The notes under the pieces are model-generated. The model saw only the letters and a program-made list of their open reading frames with translations. It did no database searches and was not told the DNA's origin. Shown piece by piece: positions 11,904-23,979 of a stretch of DNA of 64,000 nucleotides (its first letter is position 1; each line of letters begins with the position of its first letter). Both the position numbers and the translations under genes were made by a program. Source of the DNA: Litoditis marina (taxonomy: Eukaryota; Nematoda; Chromadorea; Rhabditida; Rhabditidae); the NCBI GenBank assembly GCA_964036275.1, contig CAXIWQ010000232.1, positions 1-64,000 on the forward strand. Reading direction: 5' to 3'.

Positions 11904-14102
11904 ACTAAATCTCACGTAGGGCGAAAATCGCAACTCCATTCACGTCAACTTGGGGGTGTTTTTGGTTAGCACGGCCACTCAATTATTTCGGGAATGTTTC
12001 AACTTATGCAAATAAGATGAACATTTTTAAGTTTATACACATGAGAGGAGTTCAAAAATACCAAGTTTGAACACTAAATATCACGTAGGGCAAAAATCGC
12101 AACTCCATTCACGTCAATTTGGGGGTGTTTTTGGTTAGCACCGCCACTCAATTATTTCGGGACTGTTTCAACTTATGCTAATAAGATGAACATTTACGAG
12201 TTTCTACACATGAGAGGAGTTCAAAAATACCAAGTTTGAACACTAAATCTCACGTAGGGCGAAAATCGCAACTCCATTCACGTCAACTTGGGAGTGTTTT
12301 TGGTTAGCACCGCCACTCAATTATTTCGGGACTGTTTCAACTTATGCAAATAAGATGAACATTTTTAAGTTTCTACACATAAGAGGAGTTCAAAAATACC
12401 AAGTTTGAATACTAAATCTCACGTAGGGCGAAAATCGCAACTCCATTCACGTCAATTTGGGGGTGTTTTTGGTTAGCACCGCCACTCAATTATTTCGGGA
12501 CTGTTTCAACTTATGCAAATAAGATGAACATTTTTGAGTTTCTACACATGAGAGGAGTCCAGAAAATACCAAGTTTGAACACTAAATCCCACGTAGGGCG
12601 AAAATCGCAACTCCATTCACGTCAACTTGGGGGTGTTTTTGGTTAGCACCGCCACTCAATTATTTCGGGACTGTTTCAACTTATGCTAATAAGATGAACA
12701 TTTTTAAGTTTCTACACATGAGAGGAGTTCAAAAATACCAAGTTTGAACACTAAATCTCACGTAGGGCGAAAATCGCAACTCCATTCACGTCAACTTGGG
12801 GGTGTTCTTGGTTAGCACCGCCACTCAATTATTTCGGGACTGTTTCAACTTATGCTAATAAGATGAACATTTTTAAGTTTCTACACATGAGAGGAGTTCA
12901 AAAATGCCAAAATTGAACACTAAATCTCACGTAGGGCGAAAATCGCAACTCCATTCACGTCAACTTGGGGGTGTTTTTGGTTAGCACCGCCACTCAATTA
13001 TTTCGCGACTGTTTCAACTTATGCTAATAAGATGAACATTTTTAAGTTTCTACACATGAGAGGAGTTCAAAAATAGCAAGTTTGAACACTAAATCCCACG
13101 TAGGGGGAAAATCGCAACTCCATTCACGTCAACTTGGGGGTGTTTTTGGTTAGCACCGCCACTCAATTATTTCGGGACTGTTTCAACTTATGCTAATAAG
13201 ATGAACATTTTTAAGTTTCTACACATAAGAGGAGTTCAAAAATACCAAGTTTGAATACTAAATCTCACGTAGGGCGAAAATCGCAACTCCATTCACGTCA
13301 ATTTGGGGGTGTTTTTGGTTAGCACCGCCACTCAATTATTTCGGGACTGTTTCAACTTATGCAAATAAGATGAACATTTTTGAGTTTCTACACATGAGAG
13401 GAGTCCAGAAAATACCAAGTTTGAACACTAAATCCCACGTAGGGCGAAAATCGCAACTCCATTCACGTCAACTTGGGGGTGTTTTTGGTTAGCACCGCCA
13501 CTCAATTATTTCGGGACTGTTTCAACTTATGCTAATAAGATGAACATTTTTAAGTTTCTACACATGAGAGGAGTTCAAAAATACCAAGTTTGAACACTAA
13601 ATCTCACGTAGGGCGAAAATCGCAACTCCATTCACGTCAACTTGGGGGTGTTCTTGGTTAGCACCGCCACTCAATTATTTCGGACTGTTTCAACTTATGC
13701 TAATAAGATGAACATTTTTAAGTTTCTACACATGAGAGGAGTTCAAAAATGCCAAAATTGAACACTAAATCTCACGTAGGGCGAAAATCGCAACTCCATT
13801 CACGTCAACTTGGGGGTGTTTTTGGTTAGCACCGCCACTCAATTATTTCGCGACTGTTTCAACTTATGCTAATAAGATGAACATTTTTAAGTTTCTACAC
13901 ATGAGAGGAGTTCAAAAATAGCAAGTTTGAACACTAAATCCCACGTAGGGGGAAAATCGCAACTCCATTCACGTCAACTTGGGGGTGTTTTTGGTTAGCA
14001 CCGCCACTCAATTATTTCGGGACTGTTTCAACTTATGCTAATAAGATGAACATTTTTTAGTTTCTACACATGAGAGGAGTTCAAAAATACCAAGTTTGAA
14101 CA

Positions 14103-14210
14103 CTAAATCCGCCACTCAATTATTTCGGGACTGTTTCAACTTATGCTAATAAGATGAACATTTTTAAGTTTCTACACATGAGAGGAGTTCAAAAATGCCA
14201 AAATTGAACA
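14103..14210 (+). repeat. Truncated monomer (108 bp), second copy
   Basis: It has the same 61-bp deletion and junction as the copy at 7589 and lies 6514 bp downstream, the offset of the large duplication at that point. It is followed by a 'gccaaaattg' sequence and not by the plain sequence seen in the first copy. The end of the large duplication therefore falls inside or just after this monomer. Confidence 0.95.
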
Positions 14211-15394
14211 CTAAATCTCACGTAGGGCGAAAATCGCAACTCCATTCACGTCAACTTGGGGGTGTTTTTGGTTAGCACCGCCACTCAATTATTTCGCGAC
14301 TGTTTCAACTTATGCTAATAAGATGAACATTTTTAAGTTTCTACACATGAGAGGAGTTCAAAAATAGCAAGTTTGAACACTAAATCCCACGTAGGGGGAA
14401 AATCGCAACTCCATTCACGTCAACTTGGGGGTGTTTTTGGTTAGCACCGCCACTCAATTATTTCGGGACTGTTTCAACTTATGCTAATAAGATGAACATT
14501 TTTAAGTTTCTACACATAAGAGGAGTTCAAAAATACCAAGTTTGAATACTAAATCTCACGTAGGGCGAAAATCGCAACTCCATTCACGTCAATTTGGGGG
14601 TGTTTTTGGTTAGCACCGCCACTCAATTATTTCGGGACTGTTTCAACTTATGCAAATAAGATGAACATTTTTGAGTTTCTACACATGAGAGGAGTCCAGA
14701 AAATACCAAGTTTGAACACTAAATCCCACGTAGGGCGAAAATCGCAACTCCATTCACGTCAACTTGGGGGTGTTTTTGGTTAGCACCGCCACTCAATTAT
14801 TTCGGGACTGTTTCAACTTATGCTAATAAGATGAACATTTTTAAGTTTCTACACATGAGAGGAGTTCAAAAATACCAAGTTTGAACACTAAATCTCACGT
14901 AGGGCGAAAATCGCAACTCCATTCACGTCAACTTGGGGGTGTTCTTGGTTAGCACCGCCACTCAATTATTTCGGGACTGTTTCAACTTATGCTAATAAGA
15001 TGAACATTTTTAAGTTTCTACACATGAGAGGAGTTCAAAAATGCCAAAATTGAACACTAAATCTCACGTAGGGCGAAAATCGCAACTCCATTCACGTCAA
15101 CTTGGGGGTGTTTTTGGTTAGCACCGCCACTCAATTATTTCGCGACTGTTTCAACTTATGCTAATAAGATGAACATTTTTAAGTTTCTACACATGAGAGG
15201 AGTTCAAAAATAGCAAGTTTGAACACTAAATCCCACGTAGGGGGAAAATCGCAACTCCATTCACGTCAACTTGGGGGTGTTTTTGGTTAGCACCGCCACT
15301 CAATTATTTCGGGACTGTTTCAACTTATGCTAATAAGATGAACATTTTTTAGTTTCTACACATGAGAGGAGTTCAAAAATACCAAGTTTGAACA

Positions 15395-15502
15395 CTAAAT
15401 CCGCCACTCAATTATTTCGGGACTGTTTCAACTTATGCTAATAAGATGAACATTTTTTAGTTTCTACACATGAGAGGAGTTCAAAAATACCAAGTTTGAA
15501 CA
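15395..15502 (+). repeat. Truncated monomer (108 bp), third copy
   Basis: Same junction as at 7589. It opens the first clear 784-bp higher-order unit and lies 1292 bp after the second copy, that is 784 + 508 (three further monomers and one inserted base). Confidence 0.95.
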
Positions 15503-16178
15503 CTAAATCCCACGTAGGGCGAAAATCGCAACTCCATTCACGTCAACTTGGGGGTGTTTTTGGTTAGCACCGCCACTCAATTATTTTGGGACTGTTTCAA
15601 CTTATGCTAATAAGATGAACATTTTTAAGTTTCTACACATGAGAGGAGTTCAAAAATACCAAGTTTGAACACTAAATCTCACGTAGGGCGAAAATCGCAA
15701 CTCCATTCACGTCAACTTGGGGGTGTTCTTGGTTAGCACCGCCACTCAATTATTTCGGGACTGTTTCAACTTATGCTAATAAGATGAACATTTTTAAGTT
15801 TCTACACATGAGAGGAGTTCAAAAATGCCAAAATTGAACACTAAATCTCACGTAGGGCGAAAATCGCAACTCCATTCACGTCAACTTGGGGGTGTTTTTG
15901 GTTAGCACCGCCACTCAATTATTTCGCGACTGTTTCAACTTATGCTAATAAGATGAACATTTTTAAGTTTCTACACATGAGAGGAGTTCAAAAATAGCAA
16001 GTTTGAACACTAAATCCCACGTAGGGGGAAAATCGCAACTCCATTCACGTCAACTTGGGGGTGTTTTTGGTTAGCACCGCCACTCAATTATTTCGGGACT
16101 GTTTCAACTTATGCTAATAAGATGAACATTTTTTAGTTTCTACACATGAGAGGAGTTCAAAAATACCAAGTTTGAACA

Positions 16179-16286
16179 CTAAATCCGCCACTCAATTATT
16201 TCGGGACTGTTTCAACTTATGCTAATAAGATGAAAATTTTTTAGTTTCTACACATGAGAGGAGTTCAAAAATACCAAGTTTGAACA
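16179..16286 (+). repeat. Truncated monomer (108 bp), fourth copy
   Basis: Same junction, 784 bp after the third copy. It carries a private 'gaaaattt' in place of 'gaacattt' near 16233. Confidence 0.95.
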
Positions 16287-16962
16287 CTAAATCCCACGTA
16301 GGGCGAAAATCGCAACTCCATTCACGTCAACTTGGGGGTGTTTTTGGTTAGCACCGCCACTCAATTATTTTGGGACTGTTTCAACTTATGCTAATAAGAT
16401 GAACATTTTTAAGTTTCTACACATGAGAGGAGTTCAAAAATACCAAGTTTGAACACTAAATCTCACGTAGGGCGAAAATCGCAACTCCATTCACGTCAAC
16501 TTGGGGGTGTTCTTGGTTAGCACCGCCACTCAATTATTTCGGGACTGTTTCAACTTATGCTAATAAGATGAACATTTTTAAGTTTCTACACATGAGAGGA
16601 GTTCAAAAATGCCAAAATTGAACACTAAATCTCACGTAGGGCGAAAATCGCAACTCCATTCACGTCAACTTGGGGGTGTTTTTGGTTAGCACCGCCACTC
16701 AATTATTTCGCGACTGTTTCAACTTATGCTAATAAGATGAACATTTTTAAGTTTCTACACATGAGAGGAGTTCAAAAATAGCAAGTTTGAACACTAAATC
16801 CCACGTAGGGGGAAAATCGCAACTCCATTCACGTCAACTTGGGGGTGTTTTTGGTTAGCACCGCCACTCAATTATTTCGGGACTGTTTCAACTTATGCTA
16901 ATAAGATGAACATTTTTTAGTTTCTACACATGAGAGGAGTTCAAAAATACCAAGTTTGAACA

Positions 16963-17070
16963 CTAAATCCGCCACTCAATTATTTCGGGACTGTTTCAAC
17001 TTATGCTAATAAGATGAACATTTTTTAGTTTCTACACATGAGAGGAGTTCAAAAATACCAAGTTTGAACA
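16963..17070 (+). repeat. Truncated monomer (108 bp), fifth and last copy
   Basis: Same junction, 784 bp after the fourth copy. The higher-order register is lost about 120 bp after this monomer ends, and no further copy of this junction was seen in the window. Confidence 0.95.
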
Positions 17071-17190
17071 CTAAATCCCACGTAGGGCGAAAATCGCAAC
17101 TCCATTCACGTCAACTTGGGGGTGTTTTTGGTTAGCACCGCCACTCAATTATTTTGGGACTGTTTCAACTTATGCTAATAAGATGAACAT

Positions 17191-18300
17191 TTTTTAGTTT
17201 CTACACATGAGAGGAGTTAAAAAATACCAAGTTTGAACACTAAATCTCACGTAGGGCAAAAATCGCAACTCCATTCACGTCAATTTGGGAGTGTTTTTGG
17301 TTAGCACCGCCATTCAATTATTTCGGGACTGTTTCAACTTATGCTAATAAGATGAACATTTTTAAGTTTCTACACATGAGAGGAGTTCAAAAATACCAAG
17401 TTTGAACACTAAATCCCACGTAGGGGGAAAATCGCAACTCCATTCACGTCAACTTGGGGGTGTTTTTGGTTAGCACCGCCACTCAATTATTTCGGGACTG
17501 TTTCAACTTATGCTAATAAGATGAACATTTTTAAGTTTCTACACATGAGAGGAGTTCAAAATTACCAAGTTTGAACACTAAATCCCACGTAGGGCGAAAA
17601 TCGCAACTCCATTCACGTCAACTTGGGGGTGTTTTTGGTTAGCACCGCCACTCAATTATTTCGGGACTGTTTCAACTTATGCTAATAAGATGAACATTTT
17701 TTAGTTTCTACACATGAGAGGAGTTCAAAAATACCAAGTTTGAACACTAAATCTCGCGTAGGGCAAAAATCGCAACTCCATTCACGTCAATTTCGGGGTG
17801 TTTTTGGTTAGCACCGCCACTCAATTATTTCGGGACTGTTTCAACTTATGCAAATAAGATGAACATTTTTGAGTTTCTACACATGAGAGGAGTTCAGAAA
17901 ATACCAAATTTGAACACTAAATCCCACGTAGGGCGAAAATCGCAACTCCATTCACGTCAATTTGGGGGTGTTTTTGGTTAGCACCGCCACTCAATTATTT
18001 CAGGACTGTTTCAACTCATGCTAATAAGATGAACATTTTGAAGTTTCTACACATGAAAGGAGTTCAAAAATACCAAGTTTGAACACTAAATCTCACGTAG
18101 GGCGAAAATCGCAACTCCATTCACGTCAACTTGGGGGTGTTTTTGGTTAGCACCGCCACTCAATTATTTCGGGACTGTTTCAACTTATGCTAGTAAGATG
18201 AACATTTTTGAGTTTCTACACATGAGGGGAGTTCAAAAATACCAAGTTTGAACACTAAATCTCACGTAGGGCAAAAATCGCAACTCCATTCACGTCAATT
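17191..18300 (+). repeat. Satellite stretch between higher-order blocks, no clear higher-order register
   Basis: Ordinary monomers of the family carry several private or rare changes: 'aaattacc' (about 17560), 'aatctcgcg' (about 17754, which gains a CpG; shared with about 25834), 'atttcgggg' (about 17790), 'ttcaggac' (about 18000) and 'caactcatgc' (about 18014). I found no multi-monomer period confined to this stretch. It looks like a more diverged junction between the 784-bp and 1014-bp repeats. Confidence 0.6.
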
Positions 18301-21300
18301 TGGGGGTGTTTTTGGTTAGCACCGCCACTCAATTATTTCGGGACTGTTTCAACTTATGCAAATAAGATGAACATTTTTGAGTTTCTCCACATGAGAGGAG
18401 TTCAAAAATACCAAGTTTGAACACTAAATCCCACGTAGGGCGAAAATCGCAACTCCATTCACGTCAATTTGGGGGTGTTTTTGGTTAGCACCGCCACTCA
18501 ATTATTTCGGGACTGTTTCAACTTATGCTAATAAGATGAACATTTTTGAGTTTCTACACATGAGAGAAGTTCAAAAATACCAAGTTTGAACACTAAATCC
18601 CACGTAGGGCGAAAATCGCAACTCCATTCACGTCAACTTGGGGGTGTTTTTGGTTAGCACCGCCACTCAATTATTTCGGGACTGTTTCAACTTATGCTAA
18701 TAAGATGAACATTTACGAGTTTCTACACATGAGAGGAGTTCAAAAATACCAAGTTTGAACACTAAATCTCACGTAGGGCGAAAATCGCAACTCCATTCAC
18801 GTCAACTTGGGGGTGTTTTTGGTTAGCACCGCCACTCAATTATTTCGGGACTGTTTCAACTTATGCTAATAAGATGAACATTTTTAAGTTTCTACACATG
18901 AGAGGAGTTCAAAAATACCAAGTTTGAACACTAAATCCCACGTAGGGGGAAAATCGCAACTCCATTCACGTCAACTTGGGGGTGTTTTTGGTTAGCACCG
19001 CCACTCAATTATTTCGGGACTGTTTCAACTTATGCTAATAAGATGAACATTTTTTAGTTTCTACACATGAGAGGAGTTCAAAAATACCAAGTTTGAATAC
19101 TAAATCTCACGTAGGGCGAAAATCGCAACTCCATTCACGTCAATTTGGGGGTGTTTTTGGTTAGCACCGCCACTCAATTATTTCGGGACTGTTTCAACTT
19201 ATGCAAATAAGATGAACATTTTTGAGTTTCTACACATGAGAGGAGTCCAGAAAATACCAAGTTTGAACACTAAATCCCACGTAGGGCGAAAATCGCAACT
19301 CCATTCACGTCAACTTGGGGGTGTTTTTGGTTAGCACCGCCACTCAATTATTTCGGGACTGTTTCAACTTATGCTAATAAGATGAACATTTTTAAGTTTC
19401 TACACATGAGAGGAGTTCAAAAATACCAAGTTTGAACACTAAATCTCACGTAGGGCGAAAATCGCAACTCCATTCACGTCAACTTGGGGGTGTTCTTGGT
19501 TAGCACCGCCACTCAATTATTTCGGGACTGTTTCAACTTATGCAAATAAGATGAACATTTTTAAGTTTATACACATGAGAGGAGTTCAAAAATACCAAGT
19601 TTGAACACTAAATCTCACGTAGGGCAAAAATCGCAACTCCATTCACGTCAATTTGGGGGTGTTTTTGGTTAGCACCGCCACTCAATTATTTCGGGACTGT
19701 TTCAACTTATGCAAATAAGATGAACATTTTTGAGTTTCTCCACATGAGAGGAGTTCAAAAATACCAAGTTTGAACACTAAATCCCACGTAGGGCGAAAAT
19801 CGCAACTCCATTCACGTCAATTTGGGGGTGTTTTTGGTTAGCACCGCCACTCAATTATTTCGGGACTGTTTCAACTTATGCTAATAAGATGAACATTTTT
19901 GAGTTTCTACACATGAGAGAAGTTCAAAAATACCAAGTTTGAACACTAAATCCCACGTAGGGCGAAAATCGCAACTCCATTCACGTCAACTTGGGGGTGT
20001 TTTTGGTTAGCACCGCCACTCAATTATTTCGGGACTGTTTCAACTTATGCTAATAAGATGAACATTTACGAGTTTCTACACATGAGAGGAGTTCAAAAAT
20101 ACCAAGTTTGAACACTAAATCTCACGTAGGGCGAAAATCGCAACTCCATTCACGTCAACTTGGGGGTGTTTTTGGTTAGCACCGCCACTCAATTATTTCG
20201 GGACTGTTTCAACTTATGCTAATAAGATGAACATTTTTAAGTTTCTACACATGAGAGGAGTTCAAAAATACCAAGTTTGAACACTAAATCCCACGTAGGG
20301 GGAAAATCGCAACTCCATTCACGTCAACTTGGGGGTGTTTTTGGTTAGCACCGCCACTCAATTATTTCGGGACTGTTTCAACTTATGCTAATAAGATGAA
20401 CATTTTTAAGTTTCTACACATGAGAGGAGTTCAAAAATACCAAGTTTGAACACTAAATCTCACGTAGGGCGAAAATCGCAACTCCATTCACGTCAACTTG
20501 GGGGTGTTCTTGGTTAGCACCGCCACTCAATTATTTCGGGACTGTTTCAACTTATGCAAATAAGATGAACATTTTTAAGTTTATACACATGAGAGGAGTT
20601 CAAAAATACCAAGTTTGAACACTAAATCTCACGTAGGGCAAAAATCGCAACTCCATTCACGTCAATTTGGGGGTGTTTTTGGTTAGCACCGCCACTCAAT
20701 TATTTCGGGACTGTTTCAACTTATGCAAATAAGATGAACATTTTTGAGTTTCTCCACATGAGAGGAGTTCAAAAATACCAAGTTTGAACACTAAATCCCA
20801 CGTAGGGCGAAAATCGCAACTCCATTCACGTCAATTTGGGGGTGTTTTTGGTTAGCACCGCCACTCAATTATTTCGGGACTGTTTCAACTTATGCTAATA
20901 AGATGAACATTTTTGAGTTTCTACACATGAGAGAAGTTCAAAAATACCAAGTTTGAACACTAAATCCCACGTAGGGCGAAAATCGCAACTCCATTCACGT
21001 CAACTTGGGGGTGTTTTTGGTTAGCACCGCCACTCAATTATTTCGGGACTGTTTCAACTTATGCTAATAAGATGAACATTTACGAGTTTCTACACATGAG
21101 AGGAGTTCAAAAATACCAAGTTTGAACACTAAATCTCACGTAGGGCGAAAATCGCAACTCCATTCACGTCAACTTGGGGGTGTTTTTGGTTAGCACCGCC
21201 ACTCAATTATTTCGGGACTGTTTCAACTTATGCTAATAAGATGAACATTTTTAAGTTTCTACACATGAGAGGAGTTCAAAAATACCAAGTTTGAACACTA

Positions 21301-21500
21301 AATCCCACGTAGGGGGAAAATCGCAACTCCATTCACGTCAACTTGGGGGTGTTTTTGGTTAGCACCGCCACTCAATTATTTCGGGACTGTTTCAACTTAT
21401 GCTAATAAGATGAACATTTTTTAGTTTCTACACATGAGAGGAGTTCAAAAATACCAAGTTTGAATACTAAATCTCACGTAGGGCGAAAATCGCAACTCCA
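18300..21500 (+). repeat. Six-monomer higher-order repeat (1014 bp), two copies plus a related copy
   Basis: Markers repeat at exactly 1014 bp, six times 169: 'ctccac' 19738 and 20752; 'acgag' 20068 and 21082; 'tgttctt' 19491 and 20505. An earlier partial copy has 'ctccac' at 18385, 1353 bp before, which is eight monomers plus one base. It lacks the 'gttcttgg' monomer and the same left context. The unit includes 'tttatacac', 'ctccac', 'gagagaag', 'ttacgag' and 'gggggaaaat' monomers. Confidence 0.87.
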
Positions 21501-22057
21501 TTCACGTCAATTTGGGGGTGTTTTTGGTTAGCACCGCCACTCAATTATTTCGGGACTGTTTCAACTTATGCAAATAAGATGAACATTTTTGAGTTTCTAC
21601 ACATGAGAGGAGTCCAGAAAATACCAAGTTTGAACACTAAATCCCACGTAGGGCGAAAATCGCAACTCCATTCACGTCAACTTGGGGGTGTTTTTGGTTA
21701 GCACCGCCACTCAATTATTTCGGGACTGTTTCAACTTATGCTAATAAGATGAACATTTTTAAGTTTCTACACATGAGAGGAGTTCAAAAATACCAAGTTT
21801 GAACACTAAATCTCACGTAGGGCGAAAATCGCAACTCCATTCACGTCAACTTGGGGGTGTTCTTGGTTAGCACCGCCACTCAATTATTTCGGGACTGTTT
21901 CAACTTATGCTAATAAGATGAACATTTTTAAGTTTCTACACATGAGAGGAGTTCAAAAATGCCAAGTTTGAACACTAAATCTCACGTAGGGCGAAAATCG
22001 CAACTCCATTCACGTCAACTTGGGGGTGTTTTTGGTTAGCACCGCCACTCAATTATT

Positions 22058-23412
22058 TCGCGACTGTTTCAACTTATGCTAATAAGATGAACATTTTTAA
22101 GTTTCTACACATGAGAGGAGTTCAAAAATACCAAGTTTGAACACTAAATCCCACGTAGGGGGAAAATCGCAACTCCATTCACGTCAACTTGGGGGTGTTT
22201 TTGGTTAGCACGGCCACTCAATTATTTCGGGACTGTTTCAACTTATGCAAATAAGATGAACATTTTTAAGTTTCTACACATAAGAGGAGTTCAAAAATAC
22301 CAAGTTTGAATACTAAATCTCACGTAGGGCGAAAATCGCAACTCCATTCACGTCAATTTGGGGGTGTTTTTGGTTAGCACGGCCACTCAATTATTTCGGG
22401 ACTGTTTCAACTTATGCAAATAAGATGAACATTTTTGAGTTTCTACACATGAGAGGAGTCCAGAAAATACCAAGTTTGAACACTAAATCCCACGTAGGGC
22501 GAAAATCGCAACTCCATTCACGTCAACTTGGGGGTGTTTTTGGTTAGCACCGCCACTCAATTATTTCGGGACTGTTTCAACTTATGCTAATAAGATGAAC
22601 ATTTTTAAGTTTCTACACATGAGAGGAGTTCAAAAATACCAAGTTTGAACACTAAATCTCACGTAGGGCGAAAATCGCAACTCCATTCACGTCAACTTGG
22701 GGGTGTTTTTGGTTAGCACCGCCACTCAATTATTTCGCGACTGTTTCAACTTATGCTAATAAGATGAACATTTTTAAGTTTCTACACATGAGAGGAGTTC
22801 AAAAATACCAAGTTTGAACACTAAATCCCACGTAGGGGGAAAATCGCAACTCCATTCACGTCAACTTGGGGGTGTTTTTGGTTAGCACGGCCACTCAATT
22901 ATTTCGGGACTGTTTCAACTTATGCAAATAAGATGAACATTTTTAAGTTTCTACACATAAGAGGAGTTCAAAAATACCAAGTTTGAATACTAAATCTCAC
23001 GTAGGGCGAAAATCGCAACTCCATTCACGTCAATTTGGGGGTGTTTTTGGTTAGCACGGCCACTCAATTATTTCGGGACTGTTTCAACTTATGCAAATAA
23101 GATGAACATTTTTGAGTTTCTACACATGAGAGGAGTCCAGAAAATACCAAGTTTGAACACTAAATCCCACGTAGGGCGAAAATCGCAACTCCATTCACGT
23201 CAACTTGGGGGTGTTTTTGGTTAGCACCGCCACTCAATTATTTCGGGACTGTTTCAACTTATGCTAATAAGATGAACATTTTTAAGTTTCTACACATGAG
23301 AGGAGTTCAAAAATACCAAGTTTGAACACTAAATCTCACGTAGGGCGAAAATCGCAACTCCATTCACGTCAACTTGGGGGTGTTCTTGGTTAGCACCGCC
23401 ACTCAATTATTT
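22058..23412 (+). repeat. Four-monomer duplication (677 bp)
   Basis: Four markers repeat at an offset of 677 bp: 'ttcgcgac' about 22059 and 22736; 'gggggaa' 22158 and 22835; 'cataagagg' about 22278 and 22955; 'gtccag' 22460 and 23137. The length is four monomers plus the inserted base of the 'gtccag' type. No other complete copy of this four-monomer arrangement was seen. Confidence 0.87.
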
Positions 23413-23666
23413 CGGGACTGTTTCAACTTATGCTAATAAGATGAACATTTTTAAGTTTCTACACATGAGAGGAGTTCAAAAATGCCAAAATTGAACACTA
23501 AATCTCACGTAGGGTGAAAATCGCAACTCCATTCACGTCAACTTGGGGGTGTTTTTGGTTAGCACCGCCACTCAATTATTTCGCGACTGTTTCAACTTAT
23601 GCTAATAAGATGAACATTTTTAAGTTTCTACACATGAGAGGAGTTCAAAAATAGCAAGTTTGAACA

Positions 23667-23802
23667 CTAAACGTCAACTTGGGGGTGTTTTTGGTTAGCA
23701 CCGCCACTCAATTATTTCGGGACTGTTTCAACTTATGCTAATAAGATGAACATTTTTAAGTTTCTACACATGAGAGGAGTTCAAAAATACCAAGTTTGAA
23801 CA
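23667..23802 (+). repeat. Truncated monomer (136 bp, 33-bp deletion), unique
   Basis: 'ctaaa' runs directly into 'cgtcaac', removing 33 bp from just after monomer position 5. I saw this junction once only, so unlike the 61-bp and 9-bp deletions it has not been amplified inside the window. Confidence 0.93.
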
Positions 23803-23979
23803 CTAAATCTCACGTAGGGCGAAAATCGCAACTCCATTCACGTCAACTTGGGGGTGTTCTTGGTTAGCACCGCCACTCAATTATTTCGGGACTGTTTCAA
23901 CTTATGCTAATAAGATGAACATTTTTTAGTTTCTACACATGAGAGGAGTTCAAAAATACCAAAATTGAACACTAAATCT

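Larger units (their letters stand above)
7680..14160 (+). repeat. Large duplicated block, copy 2 (about 6.5 kb, six monomers shorter)
   Basis: This is the partner of the block at 160-7680. From about 3890/10405 to about 7646/14160 the offset stays at 6515 bp across at least six private markers. It changes by one base only after a single-G deletion near 13681 ('tatttcggactg'). After 14160 the copies diverge: copy 1 continues with a 'ttttttag' monomer, copy 2 with a 'gccaaaattg' monomer. The constant offset over about 3.7 kb suggests a recent duplication. Copy 2 lacks two monomers relative to about 2.0-2.4 kb of copy 1 and about four more near 3.5-3.9 kb. Confidence 0.85.
14710..17190 (+). repeat. 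784-bp higher-order repeat, about 3.2 copies
   Basis: The truncated-monomer junction 'aaatccgcc' recurs at 15397, 16181 and 16965, exactly 784 bp apart. The markers 'gttcttgg', 'gccaaaattg', 'ttcgcgac', 'atagcaag' and 'ttttttag' repeat in order between them. The unit equals four full monomers (676 bp) plus one of 108 bp. The copies at 15397-16180 and 16181-16964 look almost identical; a one-base difference is 'gaaaattt' near 16233. The third copy fades at about 17190, where 'agttaaaaaa' and other variants begin. The sequence from about 14710 to 15396 matches in phase but lacks the truncated monomer at its left end. Confidence 0.9.
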
